The notes: generated by a model from the letters alone, not told the origin. 64,000 nt of DNA from Neobacillus bataviensis (GCF_019969725.1 NZ_JAHXYW010000008.1:62001-126000); one strand, 5' to 3'; shown: positions 34,813 to 44,222, counted from the stretch's first letter. Numbers and translations: made by a program.

Positions 34813-35517
34813 TTAAGTAGTTATGACTGTTCGGCGTTCAATTCTTTTTACATAATTTTTTCCTTCCAATATCCGTTGAACATAAATACCAGGAGTATGA
34901 ATCAGATCCGGTTCAAGCTTACCCACCTCAACCATTTCCTCCACTTCGGCAATCGTAGTCCTGCCTGCCATTGCTGCAAGTGGATTAAAATTTCTCGCCG
35001 TCTTTCGGTAAACAAGATTTCCTAACTGGTCGCCTTTCCAAGCCTTAACGAAGGCAAAATCTCCAACAATTCCTTCCTCAAGAAGATGCGGTCTGCCATT
35101 AAATAATCGTTGTTCTTTGCCCTCTGCGATTGTTGTACCAACGCCGGTCGGAGTATAGAATCCAGGGATGCCAGCACCTCCGGCCCGAATTCTTTCCGCG
35201 AGTGTCCCTTGGGGTACCAGCTCTACTTCCAATTCTCCACTTAAAAATTGCTTTTCAAAGATCTTGTTCTCACCTACATAGCTCGCCACCATTTTCTTAA
35301 TCTGCTTATTGGCAAGCAGAAGTCCCAGGCCCCAATCATCAACCCCGCAATTGTTACTGACAATTGTTAAGTCCTTTGTTCCTTTTTCCCTTAATGCCAA
35401 AATCAGATTTTCAGGAATGCCCGATAATCCAAACCCACCGACAATGATGGTTGCACCATCTTGAATATCTTGAATCGCTTCATTAAAATCTGTGATTACT
35501 TTTCCTTGCCCAGCCAT
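34813..35517 (-). CDS. 3-oxoacid CoA-transferase subunit A
   Basis: The A subunit has the CoA-binding [13 protein letters not shown] motif, [15 protein letters not shown], and the [15 protein letters not shown] loop. ATG 35517 lies 6 bases after GGGAGTG and is preferred over the in-frame GTG at 35526, which overlaps the ribosome site. Length 234. First gene of the scoAB-type pair behind composite promoter D. Such enzymes occur in ketone-body, beta-ketoadipate and short-chain acid pathways; which applies here is open. Confidence 0.9.
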   Translation of the reverse strand: MAGQGKVITDFNEAIQDIQDGATIIVGGFGLSGIPENLILALREKGTKDLTIVSNNCGVDDWGLGLLLANKQIKKMVASYVGENKIFEKQFLSGELEVELVPQGTLAERIRAGGAGIPGFYTPTGVGTTIAEGKEQRLFNGRPHLLEEGIVGDFAFVKAWKGDQLGNLVYRKTARNFNPLAAMAGRTTIAEVEEMVEVGKLEPDLIHTPGIYVQRILEGKNYVKRIERRTVITT

Positions 35518-35574
35518 TTTGTTCACTCCCTACAATATTTACTAAATTATTTGAATTTTTATTTTATGATTCCG

Positions 35575-35640
35575 ATTATACTCATAAGTAATAATTAAAT
35601 AAAATTAAAATTTTTAATCTGCAAGTTACTCACACTTATA
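35575..35640 (-). promoter_or_regulatory. Composite LysR-type promoter element D (CoA-transferase pair)
   Basis: Palindrome AAATTAAAATTTTTAATCT (35602-35620) with degenerate distal site TCACACTTATA (35630-35640), 21-bp gap and -10 TATAAT (35580-35575). The subunit A start is 58 bp downstream. Confidence 0.78.
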
Positions 35641-35651
35641 TAAAGAATAAT

Positions 35652-35688
35652 TGAAAAATAATTAAGGACCTCCTGAATGAGGAGGCCC
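35652..35688 (-). terminator. Terminator after the small zinc-ribbon gene
   Basis: GGGCCTCCT / AGGAGGTCC around CATTC, one G-T pair, followed by TTAATTATTTTTC on the minus strand. Confidence 0.65.
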
Positions 35689-35714
35689 TCTTACCTATCT
35701 ATTCAAAAACTTAC

Positions 35715-35870
35715 TCAATCTTCCACTTCAGTATGATCATCACCGTAAGTCTCGGTCATCTTATCCTGACAACTCCAGCACTTACTCCGGTTTCGCTCCA
35801 TAATGGCTAACTCTTCATGACAATATACACAACGATCAATTTCACAAACTGAGGTTTTATCTTTACACAT
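35715..35870 (-). CDS. Small zinc-ribbon protein, 51 aa
   Basis: The 51-residue protein contains CVYCHEELAIMERN and KCWSCQDKM, i.e. two CxxC knuckles spaced as in a zinc ribbon, with two more cysteines near the start (MCKDKTSVCEIDRC). GGAGGGT lies upstream of ATG 35870. It begins 33 bases after the end of the MFS gene and is followed by a terminator, so it is the last gene of the TauD1-MFS1 unit. Its function is unknown. Confidence 0.7.
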   Translation of the reverse strand: MCKDKTSVCEIDRCVYCHEELAIMERNRSKCWSCQDKMTETYGDDHTEVED

Positions 35871-35902
35871 ACTTCTTACCCTCCTTGATTTATCTATTCA
35901 TC

Positions 35903-37192
35903 CTACATAATCGCTTGTTCCTCAGGTTTAACTGTTGTTTGGCTTTGTTTTGCGGGACGCACAATCGTCCAAAACAATAATCCGGTTACGAACATAATCA
36001 AAGAAGTAACCTGAAATCCATAGCCATATCCAATTGCCTCGGTTCCGGCATACTGGATTAGATACCCAAATACTAATGGAGCAATTATACTGGTCGAACT
36101 AGAAAGAGCCACGTAGGTTCCTTGTGCTTTTCCAATATTTTTGGGAGAAAAGAAATCCATCAACATTGCGGGTGCGAGTGTAAGGATAACAATACCAAAA
36201 CCTGGCGCAAGGATGAAGAACAGGATAGAGATAGAACTTGAACTCAATGCATTGGCAAGATATAAACAAATAGCGGATAGCACCATCGTTATACCTGCCA
36301 CATTTATTCTTGCTTTACGAATATCTCCAGATTTACGATAAAGTCGGTCTGATAATAAGGCGAATCCAATTTGGCAAAGAGCAGCGAAAAGAAAAGGTAG
36401 AGATACGGCTAATTTTAATGTTTTTCCATCAAAATGTTGAACTTTAGTGAAGTAAGCAGGAAACCAAACCGCTTGAACGGACAATAACCAATAGGCACAA
36501 CCGGCACACAAAACGGTAAAAATAAAATTTTTAGAAAAAAGATACGGAAGAAACTGACGCCAAGAAACTTTCGAATGAATTAATGAGTGCTTTTCCTCTT
36601 GCTCAAATGCAGGCAACCCTATTTCTTTAGGACTTTCTTTTCCGAAAATCAACCATAAAATCGCTACAATCAGTCCAACTAACCCCATTGCTATAAAAGC
36701 CGATCTCCATCCATATCCGTTAATCAAAGAGATCAATAATGGAGAAGCAATAGCAGGCCCGATTGTCGCTCCAAAGAGAACAGCGCCAAACCCTATTCCA
36801 TGTCTGTGATTAGGGAACCATTTTCCTATTATAGAGGTTGAAATAGCAACGGCTGGACCTTCACCTGCACCCAAGACCATTCTTGTCATCACGAGCAGAG
36901 ACAGACTGGAAACAAAAGGTGTGGCAAATTGAACAAGCAACCATACAAACGAGATCCATGTAAACATTTTTTTCGTATTTTTGGTATCGGCCATGCCTCC
37001 AAGAATAAAAGAAGCAAATGTAAAGAACCAAAAGAAAGAACTTCCAACAATACCCCATTGTGAAGGACTTAAATGCAACTCTTTCATTAACGGAACCGAA
37101 ACCAAACCAATGATAATTTTATCAACTTGGTTGATCATACCAGAAGCTACTAGAATTAATAATATAATCCATGAATATTTTGGTGTCTTCAA
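35903..37192 (-). CDS. MFS transporter, ACS (anion:cation symporter)-like, copy 1
   Basis: Twelve predicted helices in 429 residues. GMINQVDKIIIGLVSVPLMK in the first helix region and SFILGGMADTKNTKKM after the second match the MFS loop 2-3 signature; VLGAGEGPAVAIS in helix 4 is typical of the organic-anion ACS family. It would import an organic acid by proton symport. The second MFS gene at 41.8-43.1 kb is highly similar along its whole length. It follows TauD-type copy 1 by 32 bases, so transporter and dioxygenase are co-transcribed. Confidence 0.88.
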   Translation of the reverse strand: MKTPKYSWIILLILVASGMINQVDKIIIGLVSVPLMKELHLSPSQWGIVGSSFFWFFTFASFILGGMADTKNTKKMFTWISFVWLLVQFATPFVSSLSLLVMTRMVLGAGEGPAVAISTSIIGKWFPNHRHGIGFGAVLFGATIGPAIASPLLISLINGYGWRSAFIAMGLVGLIVAILWLIFGKESPKEIGLPAFEQEEKHSLIHSKVSWRQFLPYLFSKNFIFTVLCAGCAYWLLSVQAVWFPAYFTKVQHFDGKTLKLAVSLPFLFAALCQIGFALLSDRLYRKSGDIRKARINVAGITMVLSAICLYLANALSSSSISILFFILAPGFGIVILTLAPAMLMDFFSPKNIGKAQGTYVALSSSTSIIAPLVFGYLIQYAGTEAIGYGYGFQVTSLIMFVTGLLFWTIVRPAKQSQTTVKPEEQAIM

Positions 37193-37224
37193 ATAAAATC
37201 TCCCCTTCTTTGCTACCTCATTTT

Positions 37225-38268
37225 CTATGCAATTCCACCAGCCGTTTTATCACGTACGGGAATGCCACCGCGTCCCGCTTTACCTGTTTTCTCATCAATA
37301 AACATTGCGAAATCGGGTGCAATTTCCCTCCCATTTGGCATTGTGAGCCACAATCTTAATAAATGACGTTTGCGCTCGGGTTCTTCATGGTCTTCGTATA
37401 CAGTACGTGAATGAAGTACCGTATAATTATTAACAAATTGCATATCACCTGGTTCCATCATCATATCGATATGCATGTTTTTATCATGAAGGAGGGAATC
37501 CACTAAGTCATAGGCTTCCAATTCAACTTTTGACAAATAGCGGCCAGTTTTCGCTTGTGCCGATTCAACATATCCCCTGTTATATCTGCAGCTTAATTTA
37601 CCTTTGTAATAACTAAAGACCGGTGATGAATATACAGGAGATTCTCCCGGTGCTTCCTCACCACGGCGATCCAAGAAGTATGGACAATAGAGAATTCCAA
37701 GAAACTCTGGGTATTTTTCAAGTATTTCATTATAAACGGCCATCGAACTTACGATACTACTGAAACCTCCGGATTTAGCTTTTCGAAGACTTAATAATCC
37801 TACAACATCAGATCCATCTGGGTGAAATGGAAGATGTGCATTGGTTTGGTAACCGCGTACATTTGAATTATTTATATCAAGACCTTGGTCAATGACATGC
37901 CCTAAAAGATCCCCTTTTGCGTTTTGCGTTACTGGAATACCCAAGTGAACTCCTAGACCCCAATAAATGATGCTTGCTTCTTCGTCTGTATACCTTTCCA
38001 TTGGTAATCCTCGAATTAATAGGAAACCTCTCCCATTTTCCAGCTCATCAATAAAGTAAGCGATTTCATTTAAAAGTTCAGGAATAGGGAAGTCCTCTTT
38101 TTTAAAATCAGGAGCTTTTAAACCTTGTTGTTTTACATGATATAATGCGTTCTCGAGAGCTGCAATCGTTCTTTCTGACAAATAGTAAATCCATGAATCA
38201 TCTTTTGTCAGATCAATACCTTTCCACGCTACTGGTCCTTGAATTTTTTCCCTTAAAATGGACGGCAC
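37225..38268 (-). CDS. TauD/TfdA-type Fe(II)/2-oxoglutarate dioxygenase, copy 1
   Basis: The 347-residue protein carries the Fe(II) facial triad: His and Asp in LPFHPDGSDVVG and the distal His in YTVLHSRTVYED, plus the 2-oxoglutarate arginine in RHLLRLWLTMPNG. GRGFLLIRGLPMERYTDEEA is the conserved beta-strand core. These enzymes hydroxylate unactivated carbons, which may release a leaving group. Two close paralogues follow at 40.6 and 43.2 kb. The substrate is not predictable. Under composite promoter E, with MFS copy 1 downstream. Confidence 0.85.
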   Translation of the reverse strand: MPSILREKIQGPVAWKGIDLTKDDSWIYYLSERTIAALENALYHVKQQGLKAPDFKKEDFPIPELLNEIAYFIDELENGRGFLLIRGLPMERYTDEEASIIYWGLGVHLGIPVTQNAKGDLLGHVIDQGLDINNSNVRGYQTNAHLPFHPDGSDVVGLLSLRKAKSGGFSSIVSSMAVYNEILEKYPEFLGILYCPYFLDRRGEEAPGESPVYSSPVFSYYKGKLSCRYNRGYVESAQAKTGRYLSKVELEAYDLVDSLLHDKNMHIDMMMEPGDMQFVNNYTVLHSRTVYEDHEEPERKRHLLRLWLTMPNGREIAPDFAMFIDEKTGKAGRGGIPVRDKTAGGIA

Positions 38269-38421
38269 AGATACTCCCCCTTCGTTTTCTACTAAAAGTG
38301 ACTCGTTCTCTCTTAAAAAAGCATTTTCATAAAATTATTACTTATTTATTGAATTTCCCCCCTTCATTTCCATGGAAGCGCTTTAAATAACTTTCTGACT
38401 GTATTAATTGTTATTATGTTA

Positions 38422-38487
38422 ATTATATTCATAATTTTCAGTTAAAAAAAATTAAACATTTTAATTTACAAGTAAGTATTACTAATA
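38422..38487 (-). promoter_or_regulatory. Composite LysR-type promoter element E (TauD copy 1 / MFS copy 1)
   Basis: Distal TATTACTAATA (38477-38487), 9 bp, palindrome AAATTAAACATTTTAATTT (38449-38467), 21 bp, -10 TATAAT (38427-38422) on the minus strand. Confidence 0.82.
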
Positions 38488-38538
38488 TACAAAAAAACAG
38501 TTCATGCATGTAGATTGGAAAATGACAACATAAAATCA

Positions 38539-38604
38539 TATTAAAATAATTTAATTACAAATTAAAAACTTTAATTTTATATAAATCTTATTTATAGGTA
38601 GAAT
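38539..38604 (+). promoter_or_regulatory. Composite LysR-type promoter element F (plus-strand SDR)
   Basis: The same module in the opposite orientation: distal TTATTTTAATA on the minus strand (38549-38539), 9 bp, palindrome AAATTAAAAACTTTAATTT (38559-38577), 21 bp, then plus-strand -10 TAGAAT (38599-38604). The SDR start is 72 bp downstream. Keeping the spacing after inversion argues that the module is functional. Confidence 0.8.
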
Positions 38605-38675
38605 CAAAAATAGAAATGAGTAAATATTCAAAAAAATAATTTTTCTAGTAGTGAAATAGAAACAGGAGGATGAAT

Positions 38676-39449
38676 ATGGACTTAAAGTTAACAGGGAAAA
38701 AAGCACTTATTGTTGGAGGAAGCCGAGGGATTGGTAAAGCGGTTGCCCGCCAGTTGGCACTGGAAGGTGTAGATTGTACAATTTGTTCAAGAAACGAATC
38801 CTCTTTAAAGATAACAGCAGAGGAATTGGCAGAAGAAACAAACAGAAATATCTATCCGATCGTGGCAGATACCACGGATCCGGACTCTATCCTAAATTTA
38901 GTTGAAAAGTCAGCAGCAGCGATGGGAAGCATTGATATTTTAATCAACAGCGGCGCCCGTGTTGGCGGCCACGAACCAGAGGATTTTAACAGTATTAAAG
39001 ATGAACTTATTTTGAAAGATTTTGAAGAAAAGTATATGGGCTATTTTCGTTCTATCCGGGCTGTCGCTCCTTATATGATTAAAAATAATTGGGGACGAAT
39101 AATTAATATTAGTGGTTTAGCTGCGAGAATTGGTGGTAATTATTTTAGTTCCGGACCGCGTAATGCATCTGTTGTCCATATGACAAAATCCGCCTCATTG
39201 GAATTAGGAAAGCATGGGATCAACGTTAATGCAGTGTACCCAGGAATTGTAGATACGGAAACGTTTAGAGGCCGGGTCACAAATGAGGAAGCTATACGTC
39301 AGGTAGAATCATTAAATTCCCTCGGCCGTTTGATTACTTCAGAGGAAATTGCTTATGTGGTTACCTTCCTAGCATCACCTTTGGCGGCATCCATTACCGG
39401 CGATGTCATTTCCGTAACTGGCGGAATTGGAAATACCGTTTATTATTAA
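38676..39449 (+). CDS. SDR family protein with non-canonical active site
   Basis: The cofactor fold is intact (KALIVGGSRGIGKAVARQLA, DILINSGARVGG) and the C-terminus has VYPGIVDTETF and SVTGGIGNT. The serine is present in NISGLAARI. Where classical SDRs have Tyr-x-x-x-Lys before 'LTKSLA', this one reads SGPRNASVVHMTKSAS, so Tyr is replaced by Ser and Lys by Asn. ATG 38676 lies 6 bases after AGGAGG. Length 257. The only plus-strand enzyme of the cluster, behind composite promoter F. It may use a different proton relay or have a non-redox role. Confidence 0.8.
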   Translation: MDLKLTGKKALIVGGSRGIGKAVARQLALEGVDCTICSRNESSLKITAEELAEETNRNIYPIVADTTDPDSILNLVEKSAAAMGSIDILINSGARVGGHEPEDFNSIKDELILKDFEEKYMGYFRSIRAVAPYMIKNNWGRIINISGLAARIGGNYFSSGPRNASVVHMTKSASLELGKHGINVNAVYPGIVDTETFRGRVTNEEAIRQVESLNSLGRLITSEEIAYVVTFLASPLAASITGDVISVTGGIGNTVYY

Positions 39450-39488
39450 ATAAGCAGGATTACTATAGTTATCTATTTTGGTAGATTT

Positions 39489-39525
39489 AAAAAACGAGCC
39501 TCACAAGATCTGAGGCTCGTTTAAA
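39489..39525. terminator. Bidirectional terminator between the SDR and esterase genes
   Basis: AAACGAGCCTCA-CAAGATC-TGAGGCTCGTTT, a perfect 12-bp stem with A/T flanks on both sides. Confidence 0.88.
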
Positions 39526-39541
39526 TTTGAACTTTTCTATT

Positions 39542-40489
39542 TCAATCTATCTCTACTTTATTTTTTAGGAAACTCAAGAACTTGTCGATTTTAGAAACAG
39601 AAGATTCAATGTTCTTGGAGAAAATAGCCATGTGTCCAAAATAGCCGTGGACCATTCCAGGTTCACATTCATATTCAACATGAACGCCAAATTTTCTCAG
39701 ACGTTTAGCATAGGCCATCCCTTCATCGCGAAGCACATCATTTTCCGCTGTGATCACCAATGCAGTCGGTAGGCCCCCTAAATCTTCAGCGACCAATGGG
39801 GATGCATATTCATTATGTCTGTCTACTTCGTTTCTTAAATAATGATCGCGAAACCAAACCAACTGTTCACGATCCAGACCGTATCCTTTTGCAAAGATTT
39901 GATGGGATTCCGTATTGAACTCAAGGTTTGTCGGAGGATAGATTAAGATCTGTGCAGAAATGTTAGGCCCTTTTCTGTCTCTCGACATCATCGAAACTAC
40001 TGTTGCTAGATTTCCTCCAACGCTATCCCCTCCGACTATCAATCGAGAAACATCTCCGTTAAAGGAGGCCGCTTTTTTATAGACCCATTCCAATGCCGCA
40101 TATGCGTCTTCGACGGGAGTAGGGAACTTATACTCTGGAGCAAGACGATAGTTTACGGATACAACAATACTTTCAGTTCGATTAGCTATCATTCGGCAGC
40201 TTGCATCCGTTGATTCAATGTCTCCCAGTACCCATCCTCCACCATGGTAATAAATAAATAGAGGAAAAGGACCTTGCCCCTGCGGTATATATACCCTGCA
40301 TTTGATTGTTTCATCTTGGCTTACCGGAATCTTAAAATCCTCTACCTTTGAAAGCAGTTCTAATTTCACTGCAGGACGCGGGGCTTTCGAAAGCACCTCT
40401 CTTACTGTCCTAGGCTCCATTTTATGAATAGGCGGCATCTGATTAAATGCTAGTAAATATTTTTCTGCTTGCGGATCTAAATTTGCCAA
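39542..40489 (-). CDS. Alpha/beta-hydrolase, hormone-sensitive-lipase-type esterase
   Basis: HSL-family carboxylesterase of 315 residues: oxyanion motif YYHGGGWVLGD, nucleophile serine in GGDSVGGNLATV, acid in ITAENDVLRDEG and histidine in PGMVHGYFG. No signal peptide, so intracellular. It would free an acid or alcohol from an ester for the pathway. It lies downstream of TauD copy 2, but a hairpin terminator (40541-40594) separates them, so it may depend on readthrough or on a promoter in the 50-bp gap. Confidence 0.9.
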   Translation of the reverse strand: MANLDPQAEKYLLAFNQMPPIHKMEPRTVREVLSKAPRPAVKLELLSKVEDFKIPVSQDETIKCRVYIPQGQGPFPLFIYYHGGGWVLGDIESTDASCRMIANRTESIVVSVNYRLAPEYKFPTPVEDAYAALEWVYKKAASFNGDVSRLIVGGDSVGGNLATVVSMMSRDRKGPNISAQILIYPPTNLEFNTESHQIFAKGYGLDREQLVWFRDHYLRNEVDRHNEYASPLVAEDLGGLPTALVITAENDVLRDEGMAYAKRLRKFGVHVEYECEPGMVHGYFGHMAIFSKNIESSVSKIDKFLSFLKNKVEID

Positions 40490-40540
40490 GAAACATCATC
40501 CTCACTTCATATTTTTTTAATTAACTAGTCTTTACCTGAT

Positions 40541-40594
40541 AAAAAACATAAATGGTGATTTTATTCACCATTTATCTTGAATAAAATCACCATT
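40541..40594 (-). terminator. Long inverted repeat / terminator after TauD copy 2
   Basis: AATGGTGATTTTATT (40551-40565) and AATAAAATCACCATT (40580-40594) pair perfectly over 15 bp; the minus strand continues into TTTATGTTTTTT. Confidence 0.7.
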
Positions 40595-40606
40595 ATCACC
40601 CGCTTT

Positions 40607-41605
40607 TTATCTAACTACAGGTGCTCCTCCGATATAAAACTCAAAATCTGGGGCAATTTTTCGTCCATTTGGCATCATTAACCATAATCTTAATAAATGA
40701 CGTTTGCGGTCATCTTCTTCATAATCTTCAAATAGAGTACGTGAATGAAAAACGGTATAATTATTAACAAATTGCATATCACCTGGTTCCATCATCATAT
40801 CAATATGGAAGTTTTCATCATGCGTAAGGGAATCTATAAAATCAAAAGCTTTGATCTCCTCTTCCGACAAAGAGATACCTGTTTTCGTTTGTGCTGATAC
40901 GACATATTGTCGGATATATCTGCAGCTCAATTTATTATCGAAATAACTAAAGATTGGTGATTGAACGACCGGAGATTGACCTTCTGCTTCCTCCCCACGA
41001 AGATCATGTGCAAATGGACGATAAAGAATGTCAAGGTACTCTGGGTGCTTTTCCAGAATTTCATTATAGATAGACATCGCACTAGCGATACTGCTTAACC
41101 CGCCAGATTTCGCCTTGCGAAGACATAGTAAACCGACAACATCAGCAAGATCTGTGTGATAGTCAAGATGTACATTGGTTTGGTAACCTCTCACTTTTGA
41201 ATTATCATTAAAGTCTTTACCAACGTTTTTGATATGCCCTAACAGGTCCCCGGTTTTGCTTTGGATGATCGGCAGTCCCAATTGAAGTCCGATACCCCAA
41301 TAAATGATGCTCGCTTCCTCGTCAGTATACCGTTCCATTGGCAATCCACGAATCAATAGAAACCCTCTTCCGTTTTCTAGTTCGTCAACAAAATATGTGA
41401 TTTCTTCAGCGAGATCAGGAATCGGGAAATCCTCTTTTGTAAATTCAGGTGCTTTTAATCCTTTTTGCTGGACATGTAATAAAGCCTTCTCGAGAGCAGT
41501 AATCGTTTCTTCGGTCAAATAATAAATCCATGAATCATCTTTAGCTAGTTCGATCCCTTTCCACGCTGAACGTCCTTGGATTTTTTCCTTTAAAATGATC
41601 GACAT
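40607..41605 (-). CDS. TauD/TfdA-type dioxygenase, copy 2 (shorter)
   Basis: A paralogue of the enzymes at 37.2 and 43.2 kb. The metal site is LDYHTDLADVVG (His/Asp) with distal His in YTVFHSRTLFED and Arg in RHLLRLWLMMPNG. At 332 residues it lacks the C-terminal 15-19 residues (TGKxGRGGxPVR tail) that the other two share, and it has substitutions around the active site (HTD for HPD/HAD), so a different substrate is likely. AAAGGAGG precedes ATG 41605. Behind element G. Confidence 0.85.
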   Translation of the reverse strand: MSIILKEKIQGRSAWKGIELAKDDSWIYYLTEETITALEKALLHVQQKGLKAPEFTKEDFPIPDLAEEITYFVDELENGRGFLLIRGLPMERYTDEEASIIYWGIGLQLGLPIIQSKTGDLLGHIKNVGKDFNDNSKVRGYQTNVHLDYHTDLADVVGLLCLRKAKSGGLSSIASAMSIYNEILEKHPEYLDILYRPFAHDLRGEEAEGQSPVVQSPIFSYFDNKLSCRYIRQYVVSAQTKTGISLSEEEIKAFDFIDSLTHDENFHIDMMMEPGDMQFVNNYTVFHSRTLFEDYEEDDRKRHLLRLWLMMPNGRKIAPDFEFYIGGAPVVR

Positions 41606-41674
41606 AAATATTCCTCCTTTGATAAATTGATTGTTTCACTATCATGTGATTAACAAATGCTAATTTATAATTTT

Positions 41675-41740
41675 GATATACTAATAATTTTTATTTAAGT
41701 AAAATGATGATTTACAACTTATTAATAAGTTATATTAATA
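41675..41740 (-). promoter_or_regulatory. Composite LysR-type promoter element G, degenerate (TauD copy 2)
   Basis: Distal TTATATTAATA (41730-41740), degenerate palindrome position (41702-41720, AAATGATGATTTACAACTT), 21-bp gap and -10 TATATC (41680-41675). Recognised mainly by the conserved spacing. Confidence 0.5.
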
Positions 41741-41780
41741 TAAAACTTAAAAGGAATTAACAAACTTCCTGTAGAATCTT

Positions 41781-43073
41781 TTACATACTCACTTGTTCCT
41801 CTGCTTCAATCATTGTGTCGCTTTTCTTTGAGGGACGTACACCAATCCAAAACGATAATCCGATAATGAGCATCACCAAAGAAGAGGCTTGAAATGCAAA
41901 TCCATATCCAATTGCTTCAGTCGCTGCACGTTGAATAAGATTTCCAAATACAAGTGGAGCAATAATACTTGCTGTACTTGCAAGAGCAATGAACGTCCCT
42001 TGTGCCTTTCCAATATTTTGTGGAGAAAAAAACTCCATCAATATTGCCGGTGCAAGTGAAAGAATCACATACGCAAAACCCGGTGCAAGGGTAAAGAACA
42101 GTATGGACATAGCTGTGGAATTCGCAGCATTTGCTAGATATATGCAAAAAGCGGATAACATCATCATCAATCCGGCAAGATTTATTCGAGCTTTGCGAAT
42201 ATCTCTTGTTTTACGATAAAGACGATCTGAGACAAGCGCAAATCCTACCTGACAAAGTGCTGCAAAAAGAAACGGCAAAGACACGGCTAGTTTTAAGGCT
42301 TGGCCATTAAACTGTTGAATTTTTGTAAAATAGGCTGGAAACCATACAGCTTGAACGGACAATAACCAATAAGCACAGCCCCCGCATAAAACAGTCAGAA
42401 TAAAATTTTTAGATAAAAGATGCGGCAGAAACTGACGCCATGATACTTTAGGGAGATTAGATGAATGCTGCTCCTTTTGCTGAATGGATGGCAAACCGAT
42501 TTCTTGAGGACTTTCTTTACCGAAAATCAGCCATAACACCAGGACGATCAGTCCTAGAATACCCATCGCAATAAATGCAGATTCCCATCCATACTTATCA
42601 ATCATTGAGATTAAAAGTGGCGAAGCGATCGCCGATCCCCCTGTCGTTCCTAACAAAACAGCACCAAACCCGATGCCGTGTCTATGTTTCGGGAACCACT
42701 TCCCCATGATTGCCGTTGATAGTGCAGGAGCTGGGCCTTCGCCTGCTCCCAAAATCATTCTCGATAACATAAGCATAGACAAACTGCTTACGAATGGGGT
42801 GGCAAATTGAACTGTCAACCAAATCAACGACATCCACGTTAACATTTTTTTCGTGTTTTTGGAGTCGGCCATACCTCCAAGAATGATAGATGAGAAGGTA
42901 AAGAACCAAAAGAAAGAACTTCCTACAACTCCCCATTGCGAAGGACTTAAATGTAACTCTTTCATTAATGGAATTGAAACCAAACCAATGATAATTTTAT
43001 CCACCTGGTTGATCATTCCAGAAAGAACTAGAAATAATAAAATGATCCATGAATATTTTGGAGTGCTTGACAT
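41781..43073 (-). CDS. MFS transporter, ACS-like, copy 2
   Basis: Near-duplicate of the carrier at 35.9 kb: PKYSWIILLFLVLSGMINQV, LHLSPSQWGVVGSSFFW and ILGAGEGPAPALSTAIMG align without gaps of note. Twelve helices, 430 residues from ATG 43073 (GGGGAGATTT upstream); an extension to 43139 lacks a ribosome site. It follows TauD copy 3 in an operon that starts with the acyl-CoA ligase. The paired duplication TauD-MFS suggests two related import/oxidation modules. Confidence 0.88.
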   Translation of the reverse strand: MSSTPKYSWIILLFLVLSGMINQVDKIIIGLVSIPLMKELHLSPSQWGVVGSSFFWFFTFSSIILGGMADSKNTKKMLTWMSLIWLTVQFATPFVSSLSMLMLSRMILGAGEGPAPALSTAIMGKWFPKHRHGIGFGAVLLGTTGGSAIASPLLISMIDKYGWESAFIAMGILGLIVLVLWLIFGKESPQEIGLPSIQQKEQHSSNLPKVSWRQFLPHLLSKNFILTVLCGGCAYWLLSVQAVWFPAYFTKIQQFNGQALKLAVSLPFLFAALCQVGFALVSDRLYRKTRDIRKARINLAGLMMMLSAFCIYLANAANSTAMSILFFTLAPGFAYVILSLAPAILMEFFSPQNIGKAQGTFIALASTASIIAPLVFGNLIQRAATEAIGYGFAFQASSLVMLIIGLSFWIGVRPSKKSDTMIEAEEQVSM

Positions 43074-43166
43074 ATAAATCTCCCCGCTTTTTCCTATATA
43101 AGGAACACCTTTTCCAGAACTCTGAAAAGGTGTCCCCACACGTTCTTGCGAAACGTTTTTAAAGCT

Positions 43167-44222
43167 TTACTTCAAGGTTTCCACTATTCCGCCAGATGTT
43201 TGTTTACGTACCGGCACACCGCCGCGACCCGGCTTACCGGTATTCTCATCAATAAACATAGCGAACTCCTCGGAAATTTCCCGGCCATTTGGCATCGTGA
43301 GCCACAATCTTAATAGATGACGTTTGCGTTCCGTTTCTTCATAGTCTTCGTATTGAGTACGTGAGTGAAGAATCGTATAATTATTGACGAATTGCATATC
43401 GCCTCGCTCCAACATCATGTTATAATGCAAATTCTCATCATGTAGGAGGGAATCTAGTAAGTCTAACGCCTCAATTTCCACTTTTGACAATTGGATGCCT
43501 GTTTTCACTTGTGCTGATTCGATAAATAAACGGACATATCGGCAGCTCAATTTACCATCATAATAATTAAAAATTGGTGATGAAAATACTGGAGATTCTC
43601 CTGGTGCTTCCTCTCCACGACGATCAAAGTAAAATGGACGGCAGAGAATTCCTAGATATTCCGGATTCTTTTCCAAAATTTCATTATAAACAGTCATCGA
43701 ACTGATGATACTGCTGTAGCCTCCAGATTTGCCTTTTCGCAGACTTAGTAATCCAACAACATCCGATCCATCAGCATGGAAAGGAAGATGCAGTTTCGTT
43801 TGGTAACCGCGTACATTTGAATTTTCTAAACTAAGCCCTTGATCTTTAACATGCCCTAAGAGGTCACCATTTGCATTTTGCGATACCGGGATGCCCATGT
43901 GAAGTCCAAGCCCCCAGTAAATGATGCTTGCTTCCTCATCTGTATATCTTTCAATTGGTAATCCACGAATTAATAGGAATCCTCTCCCATTCTCCAACTC
44001 TTCAACAAAATAATCGATTTCGTCCACAAGATCAGCAATCGGAAAATCCTCTTTGTTAAAATCAGGTGCTTTTAAACCCTTTTGTTTAACATGAACTAAA
44101 GCGTTTTCAAGTGAAGCAATCGTTTTTTCAGACAAATAATAAACCCATGAATCATCTTTAGCCAGGTCAGTGCCTTTCCAAGCTACTGGCCCTTTAACTT
44201 TTTCCTTTAAAATGGTTGACAT
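43167..44222 (-). CDS. TauD/TfdA-type dioxygenase, copy 3
   Basis: A 351-residue paralogue, closer to copy 1 than to copy 2. Fe(II) ligands in LPFHADGSDVVG and YTILHSRTQYED, Arg in RHLLRLWLTMPNG, and the C-terminal TGKPGRGGVPVRKQTSGG tail shared with copy 1. GGGGG precedes ATG 44222. It lies between the acyl-CoA ligase and MFS copy 2 in one operon, so its substrate or product is probably an acid destined for CoA activation. Confidence 0.85.
   Translation of the reverse strand: MSTILKEKVKGPVAWKGTDLAKDDSWVYYLSEKTIASLENALVHVKQKGLKAPDFNKEDFPIADLVDEIDYFVEELENGRGFLLIRGLPIERYTDEEASIIYWGLGLHMGIPVSQNANGDLLGHVKDQGLSLENSNVRGYQTKLHLPFHADGSDVVGLLSLRKGKSGGYSSIISSMTVYNEILEKNPEYLGILCRPFYFDRRGEEAPGESPVFSSPIFNYYDGKLSCRYVRLFIESAQVKTGIQLSKVEIEALDLLDSLLHDENLHYNMMLERGDMQFVNNYTILHSRTQYEDYEETERKRHLLRLWLTMPNGREISEEFAMFIDENTGKPGRGGVPVRKQTSGGIVETLK

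Noticed and set aside
40541..40594. Insertion-sequence end
   Set aside because: The 15-bp inverted arms have a T-run on one side and no transposase or target duplication, so a terminator is the simpler reading.
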